Shown piece by piece: positions 1 through 9,835 of a stretch of DNA of 64,000 nucleotides. A program made the position numbers and the translations under genes. The stretch comes from Trichodesmium erythraeum GBRTRLIN201 (GTDB lineage Bacteria > Cyanobacteriota > Cyanobacteriia > Cyanobacteriales > Microcoleaceae). Under the pieces are notes generated by a model, which worked only from the letters and a program-made list of their open reading frames with translations, searched no databases and was not told where the DNA came from. The stretch lies in contig JAGGDU010000175.1 of NCBI GenBank assembly GCA_018457135.1, positions 1 to 64,000 on the forward strand, given 5' to 3'. How positions within the stretch are numbered: position 1 is the first letter of the stretch; the number at the start of each line of letters is the position of its first letter.

Positions 1-269
1 TTAGATCTGTTATTCTTACTATTATATCTGTTGCGACCAATATGGGATTGCTATACTTTTTATAACTGCAAAAAAAAACTCATAATAAAAATATTATAAA
101 TCAACTAAATCTTAGCTTTCAGCTTTCAGAAATATAAAATATAGGATTCACTTTTGGGAGATAATTGCAGTAATAAGTACCTCTATATTCTCTAGTTATA
201 GAATATCTACTTGACTAAAATACTATATAATTATAATTATTGCCTCAAAACATATAAAGTTAAATTTAA

Positions 270-1382
270 ATGCTAAAAATTCCGATCCAAATAGCAATTA
301 TCTTAGGAACTCGCCCCGAAGCCATCAAACTAGCACCAGTTATTCAACTTTTTCAAAACTCTCCTGATTTTAAAACCCTGGTAATTTTAACTGGTCAACA
401 TAAAGAAATGGTTGCCCAAGTAATGAAATTATTTGATATTAATCCTAACCAGGATTTAGCCATTATGCAAACTAGACAAACATTGACGGATATTATGTGC
501 CGAAGTTTGCAAGGACTAGAAGAATTATTCCTACAGTTAAAGCCCAAATTAGTATTAGTTCAAGGAGATACTAGTACCACTTTTGCTGCTGCCCTAGCTG
601 CATTTTATCAAAAAATTCCTGTCGGTCATCTGGAGGCAGGTTTACGAACTAATAATTTATTTAATCCCTATCCCGAAGAGGTAAACCGCCGTTTAATTTC
701 TCAGATAGCTCAATTGCATTTTGCTCCTACAACTTTAGCTGTGGAAAATTTACAAAAATCTGGAGTATTAGGAAAAGTTTATCAAACAGGAAATACGGTA
801 ATTGATGCCTTACTTAAGGTAGCAAAATCTCAAGCTATATGTCATATTGATGGTTTAGATTGGTTAAAATATAGGGTAATATTAGCAACAGTTCATCGGC
901 GAGAAAATTGGGGGGAACCTTTAAAAGAAATTGCTCAAGCATTTCTGCAAATTTTAGATAAATTTCCTGATACTGCTTTGGTTTTACCTCTGCATAAAAA
1001 TCCCACAGTTAGGGAACCTTTAAAAGCAATTTTAGGGAGTCATCCAAGAATATTTTTAGAGGAACCTTTTGATTATAGTGAGTTGGTAGGGGCAATTAAA
1101 AATTGTTATTTAATCCTAACTGATTCTGGGGGTTTACAGGAAGAAGCTCCAAGTTTAGGTAAACCTGTTTTAGTATTACGAGAAACAACGGAAAGACCAG
1201 AAGCAATAATAGCTGGAACAGCTAAAATTGTTGGGACTAGTTCTAGTAATATTGTGGCTGTTGCTGAAGAATTATTGAGTGATAATGCTAAATATAAAAA
1301 GATGGCAATGGCAATTAATCCTTTCGGTGATGGTCATGCCTCCGAGAGAATTATCAAGATTGTGCGAGATTATTTTAACTAG
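270..1382 (+). CDS. wecB: UDP-N-acetylglucosamine 2-epimerase (non-hydrolysing)
   Basis: This 370-residue protein has the normal length for the family that interconverts UDP-GlcNAc and UDP-ManNAc in the cytoplasm, supplying precursors for surface polysaccharide. Visible family motifs are GTRPEAIKLAPVI near the N-terminus, GHLEAGLRT around residue 120, the NPYPEEVNRR stretch just after it, TVHRREN around residue 210, and the TDSGGLQEEAPSLGKPVLVLRETTERPE block that binds UDP near residues 290-315. The ATG follows an AT-rich leader with no strong Shine-Dalgarno sequence. It stands alone; about 740 bases separate it from the next gene on the same strand. The family assignment is secure. Which polysaccharide it serves is not shown here. 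Confidence 0.95.
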   Translation: MLKIPIQIAIILGTRPEAIKLAPVIQLFQNSPDFKTLVILTGQHKEMVAQVMKLFDINPNQDLAIMQTRQTLTDIMCRSLQGLEELFLQLKPKLVLVQGDTSTTFAAALAAFYQKIPVGHLEAGLRTNNLFNPYPEEVNRRLISQIAQLHFAPTTLAVENLQKSGVLGKVYQTGNTVIDALLKVAKSQAICHIDGLDWLKYRVILATVHRRENWGEPLKEIAQAFLQILDKFPDTALVLPLHKNPTVREPLKAILGSHPRIFLEEPFDYSELVGAIKNCYLILTDSGGLQEEAPSLGKPVLVLRETTERPEAIIAGTAKIVGTSSSNIVAVAEELLSDNAKYKKMAMAINPFGDGHASERIIKIVRDYFN

Positions 1383-2120
1383 AATAGATATCTCCAAAAA
1401 TAAAAAAGAAAATGAATTATTCTATAGAAATAATTGATCATTTATTCCTATTGTCTCCAAATCTATTCCCTATTTGCTGGAAAAATATCATTAATTTTTA
1501 GTCTATTTATAGGCAATTTTAGCAAAGTAATTTTAGCAAAGTAATTTGAGTAAGTTTATTTAAGATTGTGACGACTTAATTATATGCTTTAAAAGCTATT
1601 TAAAAAATTAGTAGCACTGTATTTGTAAAACACAAAAAAAATATGTAAATATAGGAGAAATGGATAATATTGATAGGATGAAAAAAAAGTAAATATAGAC
1701 TAAAATATAAAAATTATATATCAATATTTAGAGCAATTAATAGTTTTTTTTAGATAAGTATTATTGAATTTTGGGAAATATTTGTAGATATATTTAGGGA
1801 GAAAAAAATATTATAATTGATATTCATCTCAAAAATAGATTCAAAAAACAGATTGATTATGGTATAATTAATTATTGAAGAAAAACTGTTATCACCCTTT
1901 GATTATCCAAAAATAAATACAGAGAAGACTATTAATTTTATTTCGTAATTAATCAAACATATCCAAAACAAACAGAGCATTATTATTTGGGATAAAGGTA
2001 TTTATAGGGCTTCCAGTTGTTATAAAGTATAGAAAAAGCAATTATCCAACTAGTTTTTTAATAGTTAATAATATTTTTAACAAAAAAAATGTTTTGAAAA
2101 TTTAAAAAATATGTAAAATT
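1383..2120. other. AT-rich spacer, no gene seen
   Basis: No convincing coding frame is visible here. The stretch is very AT-rich, with many A and T runs. It contains a small tandem repeat of a 14-base unit beginning AGCAAAGTAATTT at 1521-1548. It presumably carries the promoter of the protease gene that starts at 2121, but no clear -35/-10 pair could be chosen. Confidence 0.5.
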
Positions 2121-3773
2121 ATGAAACCCTTACTAAATTATATCACAATTATACTCAGCATATTTGCCCAGCAAAACTTAGCCTTAGCAGAGATCAATTT
2201 TCTAGAAAATAAACCCAGAAATTCCCAGTCATATTACCTCCAGTTAAATACTGATAATAAAAAATTAGCTTCCCTAAATTGGGTGAATAAACAAAACCCA
2301 ATACATATAGATTATTACCGGCTTGATTCACATTTAGTAACCGAAAGTATAATCCCTAATCTAGAAAAAAAACCGAAAAATTCTCAGTCAAAAAAAATTT
2401 TTTCTACTAACTCTAAGCCTCAAACACAAGAGGAAAAATTAGCAGCAGCAGACAGACTTTATTTAGCAGGAGAAAAAGCAGCAGCAGAAAAACTTTATCG
2501 AGAAGTAAAAGAACCATTTACTGGAGATATTGAACTCCAACTTGATCGTCCTCAAGCAGTATATGAACCTACAGAATTACCCATAACTGCTCAAGTATAT
2601 TGGCGACAAGCACAGGAAGGTTTAGTCAAAAATATTGAAACTCAGACATTTATATCTTTACAATTATTAGTTAAAGAGTATCCTGAATTTATTCCTGCCC
2701 ATATTCAACTAGCAGAAAATTTAAAAGCTGATGAACAAACAGAATTAGCCTTAGAAGTCTTACATCAAGCAACAGGTTTATATCCCAATGAACCAGAATT
2801 AATTAAAGCAACAATTACTGCTCTAGCAGATGATAAAAAATGGTTAGAAGCAAGTTTATCTGCTCAACAATTTGCTTTAATGAACACCCAAAATTCCCAA
2901 TTTGATGAATTTAATCAATTAGCAGAAACCTATAGAAAAAAATTTCAATCTCAGCTTAAATCAAGATTAAGAAGAAATACAATTGCTAATGTTGTGACTG
3001 GAGCATTAGGTGTAGCTATTACTGGTAATCCATTTGCGGCTATAAATGCAGTTCAAACAACAGCAATGATGCTCCAAGGAGAATCAAGAATTGGCAAAAC
3101 CATAGCAAATTATGCTCAAAAAAATTTACCTATAGTTGAGGATGAAGAAATTATCAAATATGTCAATAACATGGGCAAAAAACTTGCAGATATGACAGGT
3201 AGAAATGAATTTGAATATAATTTTTATATAGTCAATGATGAAAACCTCAATGCTTTTGCTTTACCAGGGGGGCAAATATTTCTGAATTTAGGAGCAATAT
3301 TTAAAACTAAATCAGAAGCAGAATTAGCAGGTTTACTTGCTCATGAACTAGCTCATACTGTATTATCCCATGGATTTAAGTTAATGTCTGAAGGTAATTT
3401 AATTAATAGCGTGGTGCAATATGTTCCTTATGCTGGGGCTACAGTTAGTAATTTAATTGTGCTTAACTATAGTCGAAAAATGGAACGTCAAGCAGATGTA
3501 TTAGGAACCAGAATTTTAGTATCAGCAGGTTATGCTGCAGATGGGGTAAGAAATCTGATGGTTACTCTTAATGAAGGGAAAGAAGATATGGGTGTTCTTG
3601 CTTGGTTATCTACTCACCCAGAGACAGCAGAAAGAGTCCGTTATTTAGAAGAATTAATTGTTAATAATGGTTATAATCGTTATGCTTATGAAGGAGTAGT
3701 ATCTCATGCTAAAATGCGGACAAAAGCTAAAGCTTTATTGGTAGAAAAGAAAAAAGATTTTTCAAAAATTTAG
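2121..3773 (+). CDS. M48-family zinc metalloprotease with TPR region
   Basis: The 550-residue protein starts with a hydrophobic signal-like segment (about residues 5-23, ending ALA), so it is probably exported or membrane-anchored. The middle part (about 105-270) has TPR-like helical pairs, including a stretch reading PEFIPAHIQLAENLK. The C-terminal half is an M48 peptidase: HELAH near residue 407 supplies two zinc histidines and the catalytic glutamate, and ERQADVLG about 45 residues later supplies the third ligand. The architecture resembles BepA/YfgC-like periplasmic proteases with the TPR part placed before the peptidase. A role in envelope protein quality control is inferred from that family, not shown here. 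Confidence 0.88.
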   Translation: MKPLLNYITIILSIFAQQNLALAEINFLENKPRNSQSYYLQLNTDNKKLASLNWVNKQNPIHIDYYRLDSHLVTESIIPNLEKKPKNSQSKKIFSTNSKPQTQEEKLAAADRLYLAGEKAAAEKLYREVKEPFTGDIELQLDRPQAVYEPTELPITAQVYWRQAQEGLVKNIETQTFISLQLLVKEYPEFIPAHIQLAENLKADEQTELALEVLHQATGLYPNEPELIKATITALADDKKWLEASLSAQQFALMNTQNSQFDEFNQLAETYRKKFQSQLKSRLRRNTIANVVTGALGVAITGNPFAAINAVQTTAMMLQGESRIGKTIANYAQKNLPIVEDEEIIKYVNNMGKKLADMTGRNEFEYNFYIVNDENLNAFALPGGQIFLNLGAIFKTKSEAELAGLLAHELAHTVLSHGFKLMSEGNLINSVVQYVPYAGATVSNLIVLNYSRKMERQADVLGTRILVSAGYAADGVRNLMVTLNEGKEDMGVLAWLSTHPETAERVRYLEELIVNNGYNRYAYEGVVSHAKMRTKAKALLVEKKKDFSKI

Positions 3774-4240
3774 ATGGTAAGCATTTAGTTATTAGTAGTT
3801 AGTTATTAGTAGTTAGTTCTCAGCAGTTAGTTCTCAGCATTTTTTAGCTAACTGCTAGAATGCTATATTAATTAATTTTACTTACCATCACTCACTAAGT
3901 ATTTTTGGTAGGCACAAACTTTGTCACCTAGGACATCAAGTTAAAAATTATTTGGCTGAATAAGTTATTAACCAAAAGTTTAGTCAAAGCTACCCTCCCA
4001 CGATACTTCTATCTCTTATTAATCAGCGTTCTCTTTGAGTTAAAGTATTATTCAGTTAGTTAGGAACAAGACTTTTATATATAGCTTTTAACTAGCTTTT
4101 AAGCCTATAAATAGTTAAAATATTATGATATTATTTTAAAGATTCCTTTTTAATTAAAGATAAATCTTATTAGATATTTATTGATTTTCCCGATTATTTG
4201 TAAGATTATTTTTTTACCCTTAGTATTACATATTTTTTTT
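3774..4240. other. Spacer with short tandem repeats and a weak hairpin
   Basis: Directly after the protease stop, positions 3783-3840 carry short tandem repeats built on AGTTATTAGT/AGTTAGTTCTC, of the kind common in filamentous cyanobacteria. AGCAGTTAG (3822-3830) can pair with CTAACTGCT (3848-3856), but no T-run follows, so it is a poor terminator candidate. I see no gene in the remainder. Confidence 0.45.
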
Positions 4241-4750
4241 TTAAAAAACTTTATAAATAACTGCTCCTGTTTCGGGGTGATTTTCCATTTCTACTAATCC
4301 CTCTTTATATAAGCTTTTTAAAAGATCTTTCATTTCTGCTACTGTTTTATTTGTAGCAATTATACAATCTGCTATTGAAATTCCTTCCGGATGTTTTTTG
4401 GCTAATTCAAGAATAATTTGTGTGTCTGACTTGGTAGGATTTTTGTCTAAAATCTTTTCTATTTGTTCCTGGGGTAAGTAATTAAATACATCCCCAGAAT
4501 CTAACTGTTTCTTCAGCAGTTTAAGATTTTTCTCTTCTACCATTCCAGGAATAAAAAATAAGTCAAAAATTTGACCTATTCCGAATAAACCAAAAGTTAT
4601 AAACCAAATAAGGCCTGTGAAATATTTTCCTGAATAAAATCTATGTAATCCACAAATACCCAAAAAAGAGGAACACCATAAAAGGTAAGCTATACCTGTA
4701 TTTCTAGTTTCATTTACTTTCGAATTATTAACAAGTTTAGATTTGTTCAT
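4241..4750 (-). CDS. TM2-domain membrane protein
   Basis: The 169-residue protein has a TM2 domain at about residues 18-70: two hydrophobic helices joined by a turn containing GLHRFYSGKYFTG, the pattern typical of TM2 proteins. The second half is soluble and charged, with a helix-turn-helix-like tail (about 105-169) reading ISIADCIIATNKTVAEMKDLLK. Cyanobacteria often carry TM2 proteins with such an extension, but their function is not established. It lies 50 bases upstream of the oxidase gene on the same strand and could share a transcript with it. Confidence 0.8.
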   Translation of the reverse strand: MNKSKLVNNSKVNETRNTGIAYLLWCSSFLGICGLHRFYSGKYFTGLIWFITFGLFGIGQIFDLFFIPGMVEEKNLKLLKKQLDSGDVFNYLPQEQIEKILDKNPTKSDTQIILELAKKHPEGISIADCIIATNKTVAEMKDLLKSLYKEGLVEMENHPETGAVIYKVF

Positions 4751-4805
4751 TTTTTTAGTCCTTATATCAACAAAAAAAATCTCTATATAAGTTTTACTTT
4801 CTGAA

Positions 4806-5888
4806 TTAACGTACCAAACTAGGATTTATATTTTCTACCTTAGCACATCCACTCAAAGCCATAGCCACATCTAATTCATTACGTAATAGCTCCAACAAAT
4901 GATGTACCCCAGTTTCTCCATTCACCGCTAAGGCCCACAAAACCGGACGCCCAATTAAAACTGCTTTTGCTCCCAATGCTAAAGCTTTGAGAATATCTGT
5001 ACCTCTACGGATACCACCATCCATCAACACATCAACTTTATTTCCTACCGCTGCAACTACTTCTGGGAGAGCATCAATAGTAGCGATCGCTCCATCCAAC
5101 TGTCTACCTCCATGATTAGAAACAATAATTCCTTTGGCCCCATGTTCAACTGCTCGAACAGCATCATCTCCCCGTAAAATTCCTTTAACTATTACAGGTA
5201 ATGACGTTAACGACTGTAACCACTCAAGATCTTGCCAGGTAAGAGCTGGGTCAAATTGATTAGCAACATAAGCAAATAACCCAGACTCCTCTTCTGTCTC
5301 AGGAATCTCTAAATTTGCCATTGATGTTAAATTAGCTAACTCCAGGCCAGATGGTAGAGTAAATTGATTTCTTCGGTCTCGTTCCCTAACACCTAAAACT
5401 GGCGCATCAACTGTCAAACATAGTGCTTGATAACCTGCTGCTTTAGCTCTTTCAACTAAAGTTCGAGTCAGAAACCGATCGCGATGTACATAGAGTTGAA
5501 ACCACAGACTTTGTGGGACATTTGTCGCTAATGCCACATCTTCTAAACTTTTTGTTGACATGGTACTTAATACCATTGTTATACCATGATCTGCTGCTAC
5601 TCTTGCTGTTGCTAACTCTCCTTCTGGGTGCGCCAAACATTGAAAAGCCATAGGGGCAATTAAAATCGGCATTTTCATAAGTTGCCCCAAAATTTTTGTA
5701 CTTAAATTTCGCTGGCTAACGTCTACTAACATCCGAGGTCGAAGTTTATATTTTTCATAAGCAGTACGGTTATCTCGTAAAGTAACTTCATCCCATGCAC
5801 CACTAGCATAATAATCTAGCGCCATTTGAGATAAATATTTTGGTGCTAAAGACTCATATTCAAAAATATTAATTGGTTTATTCATCAA
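4806..5888 (-). CDS. FMN-dependent alpha-hydroxyacid oxidase (lactate/glycolate oxidase family)
   Basis: This 360-residue TIM-barrel flavoprotein oxidises 2-hydroxy acids such as L-lactate or glycolate to 2-oxo acids, using FMN and usually passing electrons to oxygen. Family signatures are LIAPMAFQCLAHPEGE (about residues 75-90), the FMN-binding lysine in VIVKGILR (about 235), the active-site block SNHGGRQLDGA with the catalytic histidine (about 257-267), and the phosphate-binding DGGIRRGTDILKALALGA (about 292-309). Cyanobacterial members are often L-lactate oxidases that scavenge oxygen in nitrogen fixers. The choice between lactate and glycolate as substrate cannot be made from what I can see. 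Confidence 0.92.
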   Translation of the reverse strand: MMNKPINIFEYESLAPKYLSQMALDYYASGAWDEVTLRDNRTAYEKYKLRPRMLVDVSQRNLSTKILGQLMKMPILIAPMAFQCLAHPEGELATARVAADHGITMVLSTMSTKSLEDVALATNVPQSLWFQLYVHRDRFLTRTLVERAKAAGYQALCLTVDAPVLGVRERDRRNQFTLPSGLELANLTSMANLEIPETEEESGLFAYVANQFDPALTWQDLEWLQSLTSLPVIVKGILRGDDAVRAVEHGAKGIIVSNHGGRQLDGAIATIDALPEVVAAVGNKVDVLMDGGIRRGTDILKALALGAKAVLIGRPVLWALAVNGETGVHHLLELLRNELDVAMALSGCAKVENINPSLVR

Positions 5889-6024
5889 TAAATAGTTGCT
5901 GGAGACCCAAAATTATAAATTACTTTTAGTGTTAGGAAGAAAGCAACCAGCATCATAAATTACTTTTATCCTTAAAATTTAGAACTTTCCTAATCTACTC
6001 ACAGTCATTGTTAAGAATAATAGT

Positions 6025-6409
6025 TTATTTAATAGAAAGAAGAGCAGATAATTTAGCACTTTTAGCTTGATTACACTTCACACAAATTAGAACTCAATTG
6101 TATACTCTATCAATATCACCATGAGACCTTAGATAAAAATTGTTTCAATTAAATATGGCTTCTTTTGTTCCACAATAGACGTAAGTATAATTAAACTTTT
6201 TGAATTTCTTATTGCCTAACTTCATATCCAAATAACTCACCAATTTGATATTTTTTGCCTTGAATTTCTGAATTAATAATCTTTTGAAAATCAAACCTAG
6301 CTAACTCCATATTCATTGCAAAAATTGGAACATATTTAGTTAATTTGTCAACCCAAGATTTGATATTATTAACTCGACTAATTAGACTAGCTAGTAAGCA
6401 ATTATGAGA
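6025..6409 (-). pseudogene. Decayed IscB-like HNH endonuclease (OMEGA nuclease) fragment
   Basis: On the minus strand a frame reads SRVNNIKSWVDKL, then VPIFAMNMELARFDFQK, then GKKYQIGELFGYEVRQ before a TAA at about 6214. This matches the conserved centre of IscB/RRXRR proteins (NRV..WV..L..L.PI..I..E..KFD.QK and Y..G.L.GYEVRE). After a frame change the next part reads YVYCGTKEA, then SHGDIDRVYN and ICVKCNQAK, which is the HNH zinc-binding domain that follows in IscB. At least two TGA codons and one frame break lie inside, and the RuvC-I N-terminus is missing. It is a dead remnant of an IS200/IS605-type insertion; the identification comes from motif order, not a search. Confidence 0.75.
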
Positions 6410-6502
6410 CTATTTACGATTAATATAGCATTACGAGGCAAGATATGAGAAGGTTAAGGTAGAATAGAAGAGAAAATAATAGAGTAGATAACCAGATACC
6501 CG

Positions 6503-6965
6503 ATGCTAGCATCCTTAAGTCATGATTTGCAACAAAAAACGATCAAGGCTTTTAATAATGGCCAAAGCCAGAGCGAAGTTAGCTGGAATTTTGGCATCAG
6601 TAGAAATATTTTAGGTGGATGGCTCAAGGGCAGAAAAGAAATAGGAGGCTGTAAAGCTTTGACAGAATTTCAGAAAGGATGTAAGCTGAAAATCAAAGAC
6701 TTAGAAAAATTCCGAGAGTTTCAGCAAGCATGATAGTCACTGGGGAGAGGAACTCAGGCAGTAGAATGTGAGCGATCCCCTGAAAAAAAAATGGGAATTA
6801 CTCCTAAAAAAACTTATGGTTATCAACACAGAGATGAACAACAGCGACAAAAGTCAAAAAAAATCCTTGCATTGAAGTGCTGGTAGATAGTGTATGTAGA
6901 GGAAGCGGGGATTGATAATTGAGAAGAATATCCCTAGGGTTACTGTAAAAAAGGAGAACAATTCT
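6503..6965 (+). pseudogene. Decayed IS630-family transposase
   Basis: An open N-terminal part of 76 codons carries the helix-turn-helix of IS630 transposases: HDLQQKTIKAFNNG, VSWNFGISRNILGGWLK and IKDLEKFREFQQA. After a stop the same family continues in pieces: GITPKKTYGYQHRDEQQRQ (about 6791-6850) and VYVEEAGIDN followed by EEYP and GYCKKGEQF (about 6891-6965), which contains the aspartate-to-glutamate start of the DDE domain. Several stops (TAG, TGA) interrupt these pieces and the rest of the DDE domain is gone. It is an inactive remnant. I could not define terminal inverted repeats. Confidence 0.8.
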
Positions 6966-7148
6966 CTGACCATATACTAGGCCTTTTACTTTTGGGTTAT
7001 TTTATTAGTCAGTCAATGACTAATAAATAAAATAAGATTTTTTATTATATAAGAACATTAAAATACAACTTCATTTAGAGGAAAATATCAGGTTATATTT
7101 ATATTTTAACATAGTTCTATTGATAGTCCCGTATTTCTTGGAAAAGTC

Positions 7149-7565
7149 ATGGCAAATTTGAATAGAAATGATCGTTTAAAGCGAGATATATTGAAAAGTT
7201 CGAAAATAATTGCTATAGTGGATAATTCGGAAAAACCGGAGCGTACTAGCTATCAAATTGCTCAGTTTTTACGAGAGGTAGGTTACAAAGTTTATCCAGT
7301 TAATCCTATAGTTAAAGAAATTGATAGTCAACCTACTTATGCTACCTTACAAAATATTCCTGAACCTGTTGATATTGTTAATGTTTTCGGCCGTTCTGAA
7401 TATTTGCCAGAAATAGTAGAAGCTGCGATCGCTATCCACGCCAAAACTATTTGGACTCAGCTAGGAGTTACAAATTGGCAGTCAGCAAATAAAGCATTAG
7501 ATGCGGGCTTAAATTTGGCAATGGATATTTGCATTAAGGTTGAGTATTTGCGACTTCTTGGCTAA
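7149..7565 (+). CDS. CoA-binding (YccU-like) Rossmann protein
   Basis: This 138-residue single-domain protein fits the CoA_binding family of small Rossmann proteins related to YccU and to the nucleotide-binding part of succinyl-CoA synthetase. Recognisable segments are KIIAIVDNSEKPERTSYQIAQ near residue 20, YKVYPVNP near residue 48, VDIVNVFGRSEYLPEIVEAA near residue 77 and TIWTQLGV near residue 100. Its cellular role is unknown. It is preceded by a decayed IS630 element and stands alone. The length and start (ATG at 7149) fit the family. Confidence 0.88.
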   Translation: MANLNRNDRLKRDILKSSKIIAIVDNSEKPERTSYQIAQFLREVGYKVYPVNPIVKEIDSQPTYATLQNIPEPVDIVNVFGRSEYLPEIVEAAIAIHAKTIWTQLGVTNWQSANKALDAGLNLAMDICIKVEYLRLLG

Positions 7566-7950
7566 CTATTTATTTGCTCATATTTATCTAGTCGTTTAGC
7601 CCAGATAGCAAAAATCTATAGAAAACCAAATTTTTTCCTATTAGTTCAAAAAAACTCTTTTTATTGGTAATGGGAATTTTTTCAATCCTCTCAATAACAG
7701 ACTTTTTCAGCCAACCCTCAGTTATGGTTACTATAAATAGCTCTTAAAATCTACGTTTTTTTCTCTTTTATTACCAAATATTCCTGTTTCTTCAAGTCTA
7801 GTCATATCATCTCCGGTAGCATGGTTAGAGTAGATATAGGGAAAAAATCTATAAGTACCTTCTTTATACTAAAATCTAATTATTTACCCGGACATAGTAT
7901 CACAACCAAAAAATAAAAAACATATTTTGATGAGTCTCCCCCCATCTTTG

Positions 7951-7972
7951 AAAAAGTCGCCCCAGAAGGGGC
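7951..7972 (-). terminator. Rho-independent terminator of the TPR gene
   Basis: GCCCC (7959-7963) and GGGGC (7968-7972) form a tight hairpin with a four-base loop. Read on the minus strand it is followed by GACTTTTTC, giving a short U-run. It lies about 40 bases past the stop codon of the minus-strand TPR gene that ends at 8013, the expected place for its terminator. Confidence 0.6.
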
Positions 7973-8012
7973 AGGCTTGAAACCCTTTTTTTTGTCTATC
8001 TAGAGAATAAAA

Positions 8013-8915
8013 TTATTCTTGTTTTTCAGTCTCAGTAGAATTTGCCTCTGGAGATGCCTGTGCCTCAGAGTCATTAGCTGATGCTTTTAGCTTAATTTGA
8101 TCCTTAAATCCTGCAGGAGCTATTTCTATTGCTTTATTAAAAAGTTCTTGAGAAGCTTCAGTATTACCTTGCTCTTGTAATATAATGGCCTTAGCCAAAA
8201 TAGGCCGAAAATCCTTAGAACTGAGCTTAATTGCTTCATCATAAACAGCGATCGCTTCCTCGTAGCGTTTTTGTTGAGCATAAACCTGTCCTAAAATCAA
8301 CTGCACAGATACTATATCAATGCTTCCAGCTTCTACTTGATTTTTAACAGGAGCAGCTTTAAGTGTGTCTTGCAACAAACCAATAGCAGCTTCAGGGCGT
8401 TCCTGTTCCAACAATAAACTAACTAAACCTTGCAAAGCCTTGATATCACCAGGCTTGATGGCCAGAAGAGAACGATAAATTTGAGCAGCACCTTCGCGAT
8501 CGCCTGTATATGCCTTAGCCTGAGCTAGCAAAACATTATAATCTGTACTACTAGGATTTAGTTCAGACAACTTTTCTAGTGGGGATAAAATATCCTCAAT
8601 ATTACTCTTACCTGATTGAATCAACTCCAACTTGACTTGTAAAAGCCCTTGGAGTGCAGTTAAATTATCTGGCTCCCTTTGTAAAACTAACTCATAACCC
8701 CGTGCTTGTGCGAGTAAATCTGCTTCTTTATCTGCTACAGATGTCTGATTTGGCGATGGAGTTGATTGACTATTTTGTTGATTGGCCTCTAATAATCCTC
8801 CTAACAATGGAGATAGAGAAAACCCTAAGAAAGCAATTATTAGCAGTACCACCACCGTCATCAAAAAACCACGATTTTTTTCTACCATTGGATTAAATTC
8901 TCCCCACCTTAACAT
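8013..8915 (-). CDS. Membrane-anchored TPR protein
   Basis: The 300-residue protein has one N-terminal membrane helix (about residues 18-38, MTVVVLLIIAFLGFSL) followed by a soluble part with tetratricopeptide repeats: AAQIYRSLLAIKPGD, AIGLLQDTLKAAP, AIAVYDEAIKLSS and SQELFNKAIEIAPAG. The C-terminal 25 residues are low-complexity and acidic. Similar single-helix TPR proteins are conserved in cyanobacteria without assigned function; they are thought of as scaffolds. ATG at 8915 gives the longest form; the in-frame ATG at 8888 (MVEKNRGFL) is equally plausible, since homologues tend to begin there. A hairpin at 7951-7972 probably terminates the transcript. Confidence 0.85.
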   Translation of the reverse strand: MLRWGEFNPMVEKNRGFLMTVVVLLIIAFLGFSLSPLLGGLLEANQQNSQSTPSPNQTSVADKEADLLAQARGYELVLQREPDNLTALQGLLQVKLELIQSGKSNIEDILSPLEKLSELNPSSTDYNVLLAQAKAYTGDREGAAQIYRSLLAIKPGDIKALQGLVSLLLEQERPEAAIGLLQDTLKAAPVKNQVEAGSIDIVSVQLILGQVYAQQKRYEEAIAVYDEAIKLSSKDFRPILAKAIILQEQGNTEASQELFNKAIEIAPAGFKDQIKLKASANDSEAQASPEANSTETEKQE

Positions 8916-9835
8916 AGGTTTTAGCCTTACTTAACCATCACTTTACTAAGTTAAGCTAGAAAATCAATCAACACAATTAGATTTCAACAAAAGAAATAAT
9001 CTTCTCAAAACAAAGACCACTTTTGGAGTGTGGACCAAATTAGTAAGTTGTCCAATTTGGCCTTGTTCCTGTTTTTCAGAGTGGACATTTAACTTGGCCT
9101 AAATCTCCAGGCCTACTTAGGAAATCAATCTTTTCTTAGCTACAGTTGTTCGACTCCAGTTATAAAGTTCTGATCAGGGCAATCTTAAATTCTGCGCTAC
9201 TAAAACTTTCAATCTGACTACTGGTTCTTTCTTCTTGGCTAAACCCCAATTTATACTTAAATGCTCCTTCTGATAATAAAGGACTTATAGCAATTCTTAT
9301 GGGTTAATGCTATAATTATATACTATTTTATAATTTTAAATCATTCATACAGTTTTTTTTATAAATTCTTTGAGTGCTTTAATCTAATGAGCCATGTTGA
9401 TTTTTCCCCACTTCTCTTGCAGTTGGGGGTAGGTTAAGGTTTTTAACCAGTCAAAATAGATATTATGCCTCTAAAATAATTTTTTGATTTTCACTAATTA
9501 TTTCGGTAGATAATTTATGCTCTTTTTTGTTTACTATAAAATTTAGTTTAAATTAATTAATCCAATTTTTATAAAATTTTGATCGGTATTAACAGTTAAG
9601 TTCAAAAGAACCGTGTTATTGTTCTGTTTTAGAGAATTTATAGCAAGAGTCAGAACTTAGAAGTTAAATTTGCAGCACGAACTAAATTTGAGAGGGATGA
9701 GAATCTTCTAACCGCCCTGAGGACTGCCATAACATTAACTTTTTTTTTAATCTAAGACTATAATTCTTGTATAGATTATTGATTATATTTGTCTAAATTC
9801 TCACACGGTATATATCTCTGATCATAGGAGTTGTT
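8916..9835. other. Long spacer with no identifiable gene
   Basis: A 920-base AT-rich gap between divergent genes. On the minus strand a 47-codon open stretch ending near 9176 (it includes SQEERTSSQIES) has protein-like composition but no ATG, and I do not recognise it. Poly-T and poly-A tracts are frequent near 9730-9760. The 50 bases before 9836 should hold the promoter and leader of the next gene; the sequence TAGGAGTTGTT just before its ATG is a good ribosome-binding site. Confidence 0.4.

Noticed and set aside
3783..3840. Short tandem repeats considered as a CRISPR array
   Set aside because: Units are only about 7-14 bases, contiguous, with no spacers; they are ordinary cyanobacterial STRR-type repeats. 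No CRISPR array or cas gene was seen anywhere in the window.
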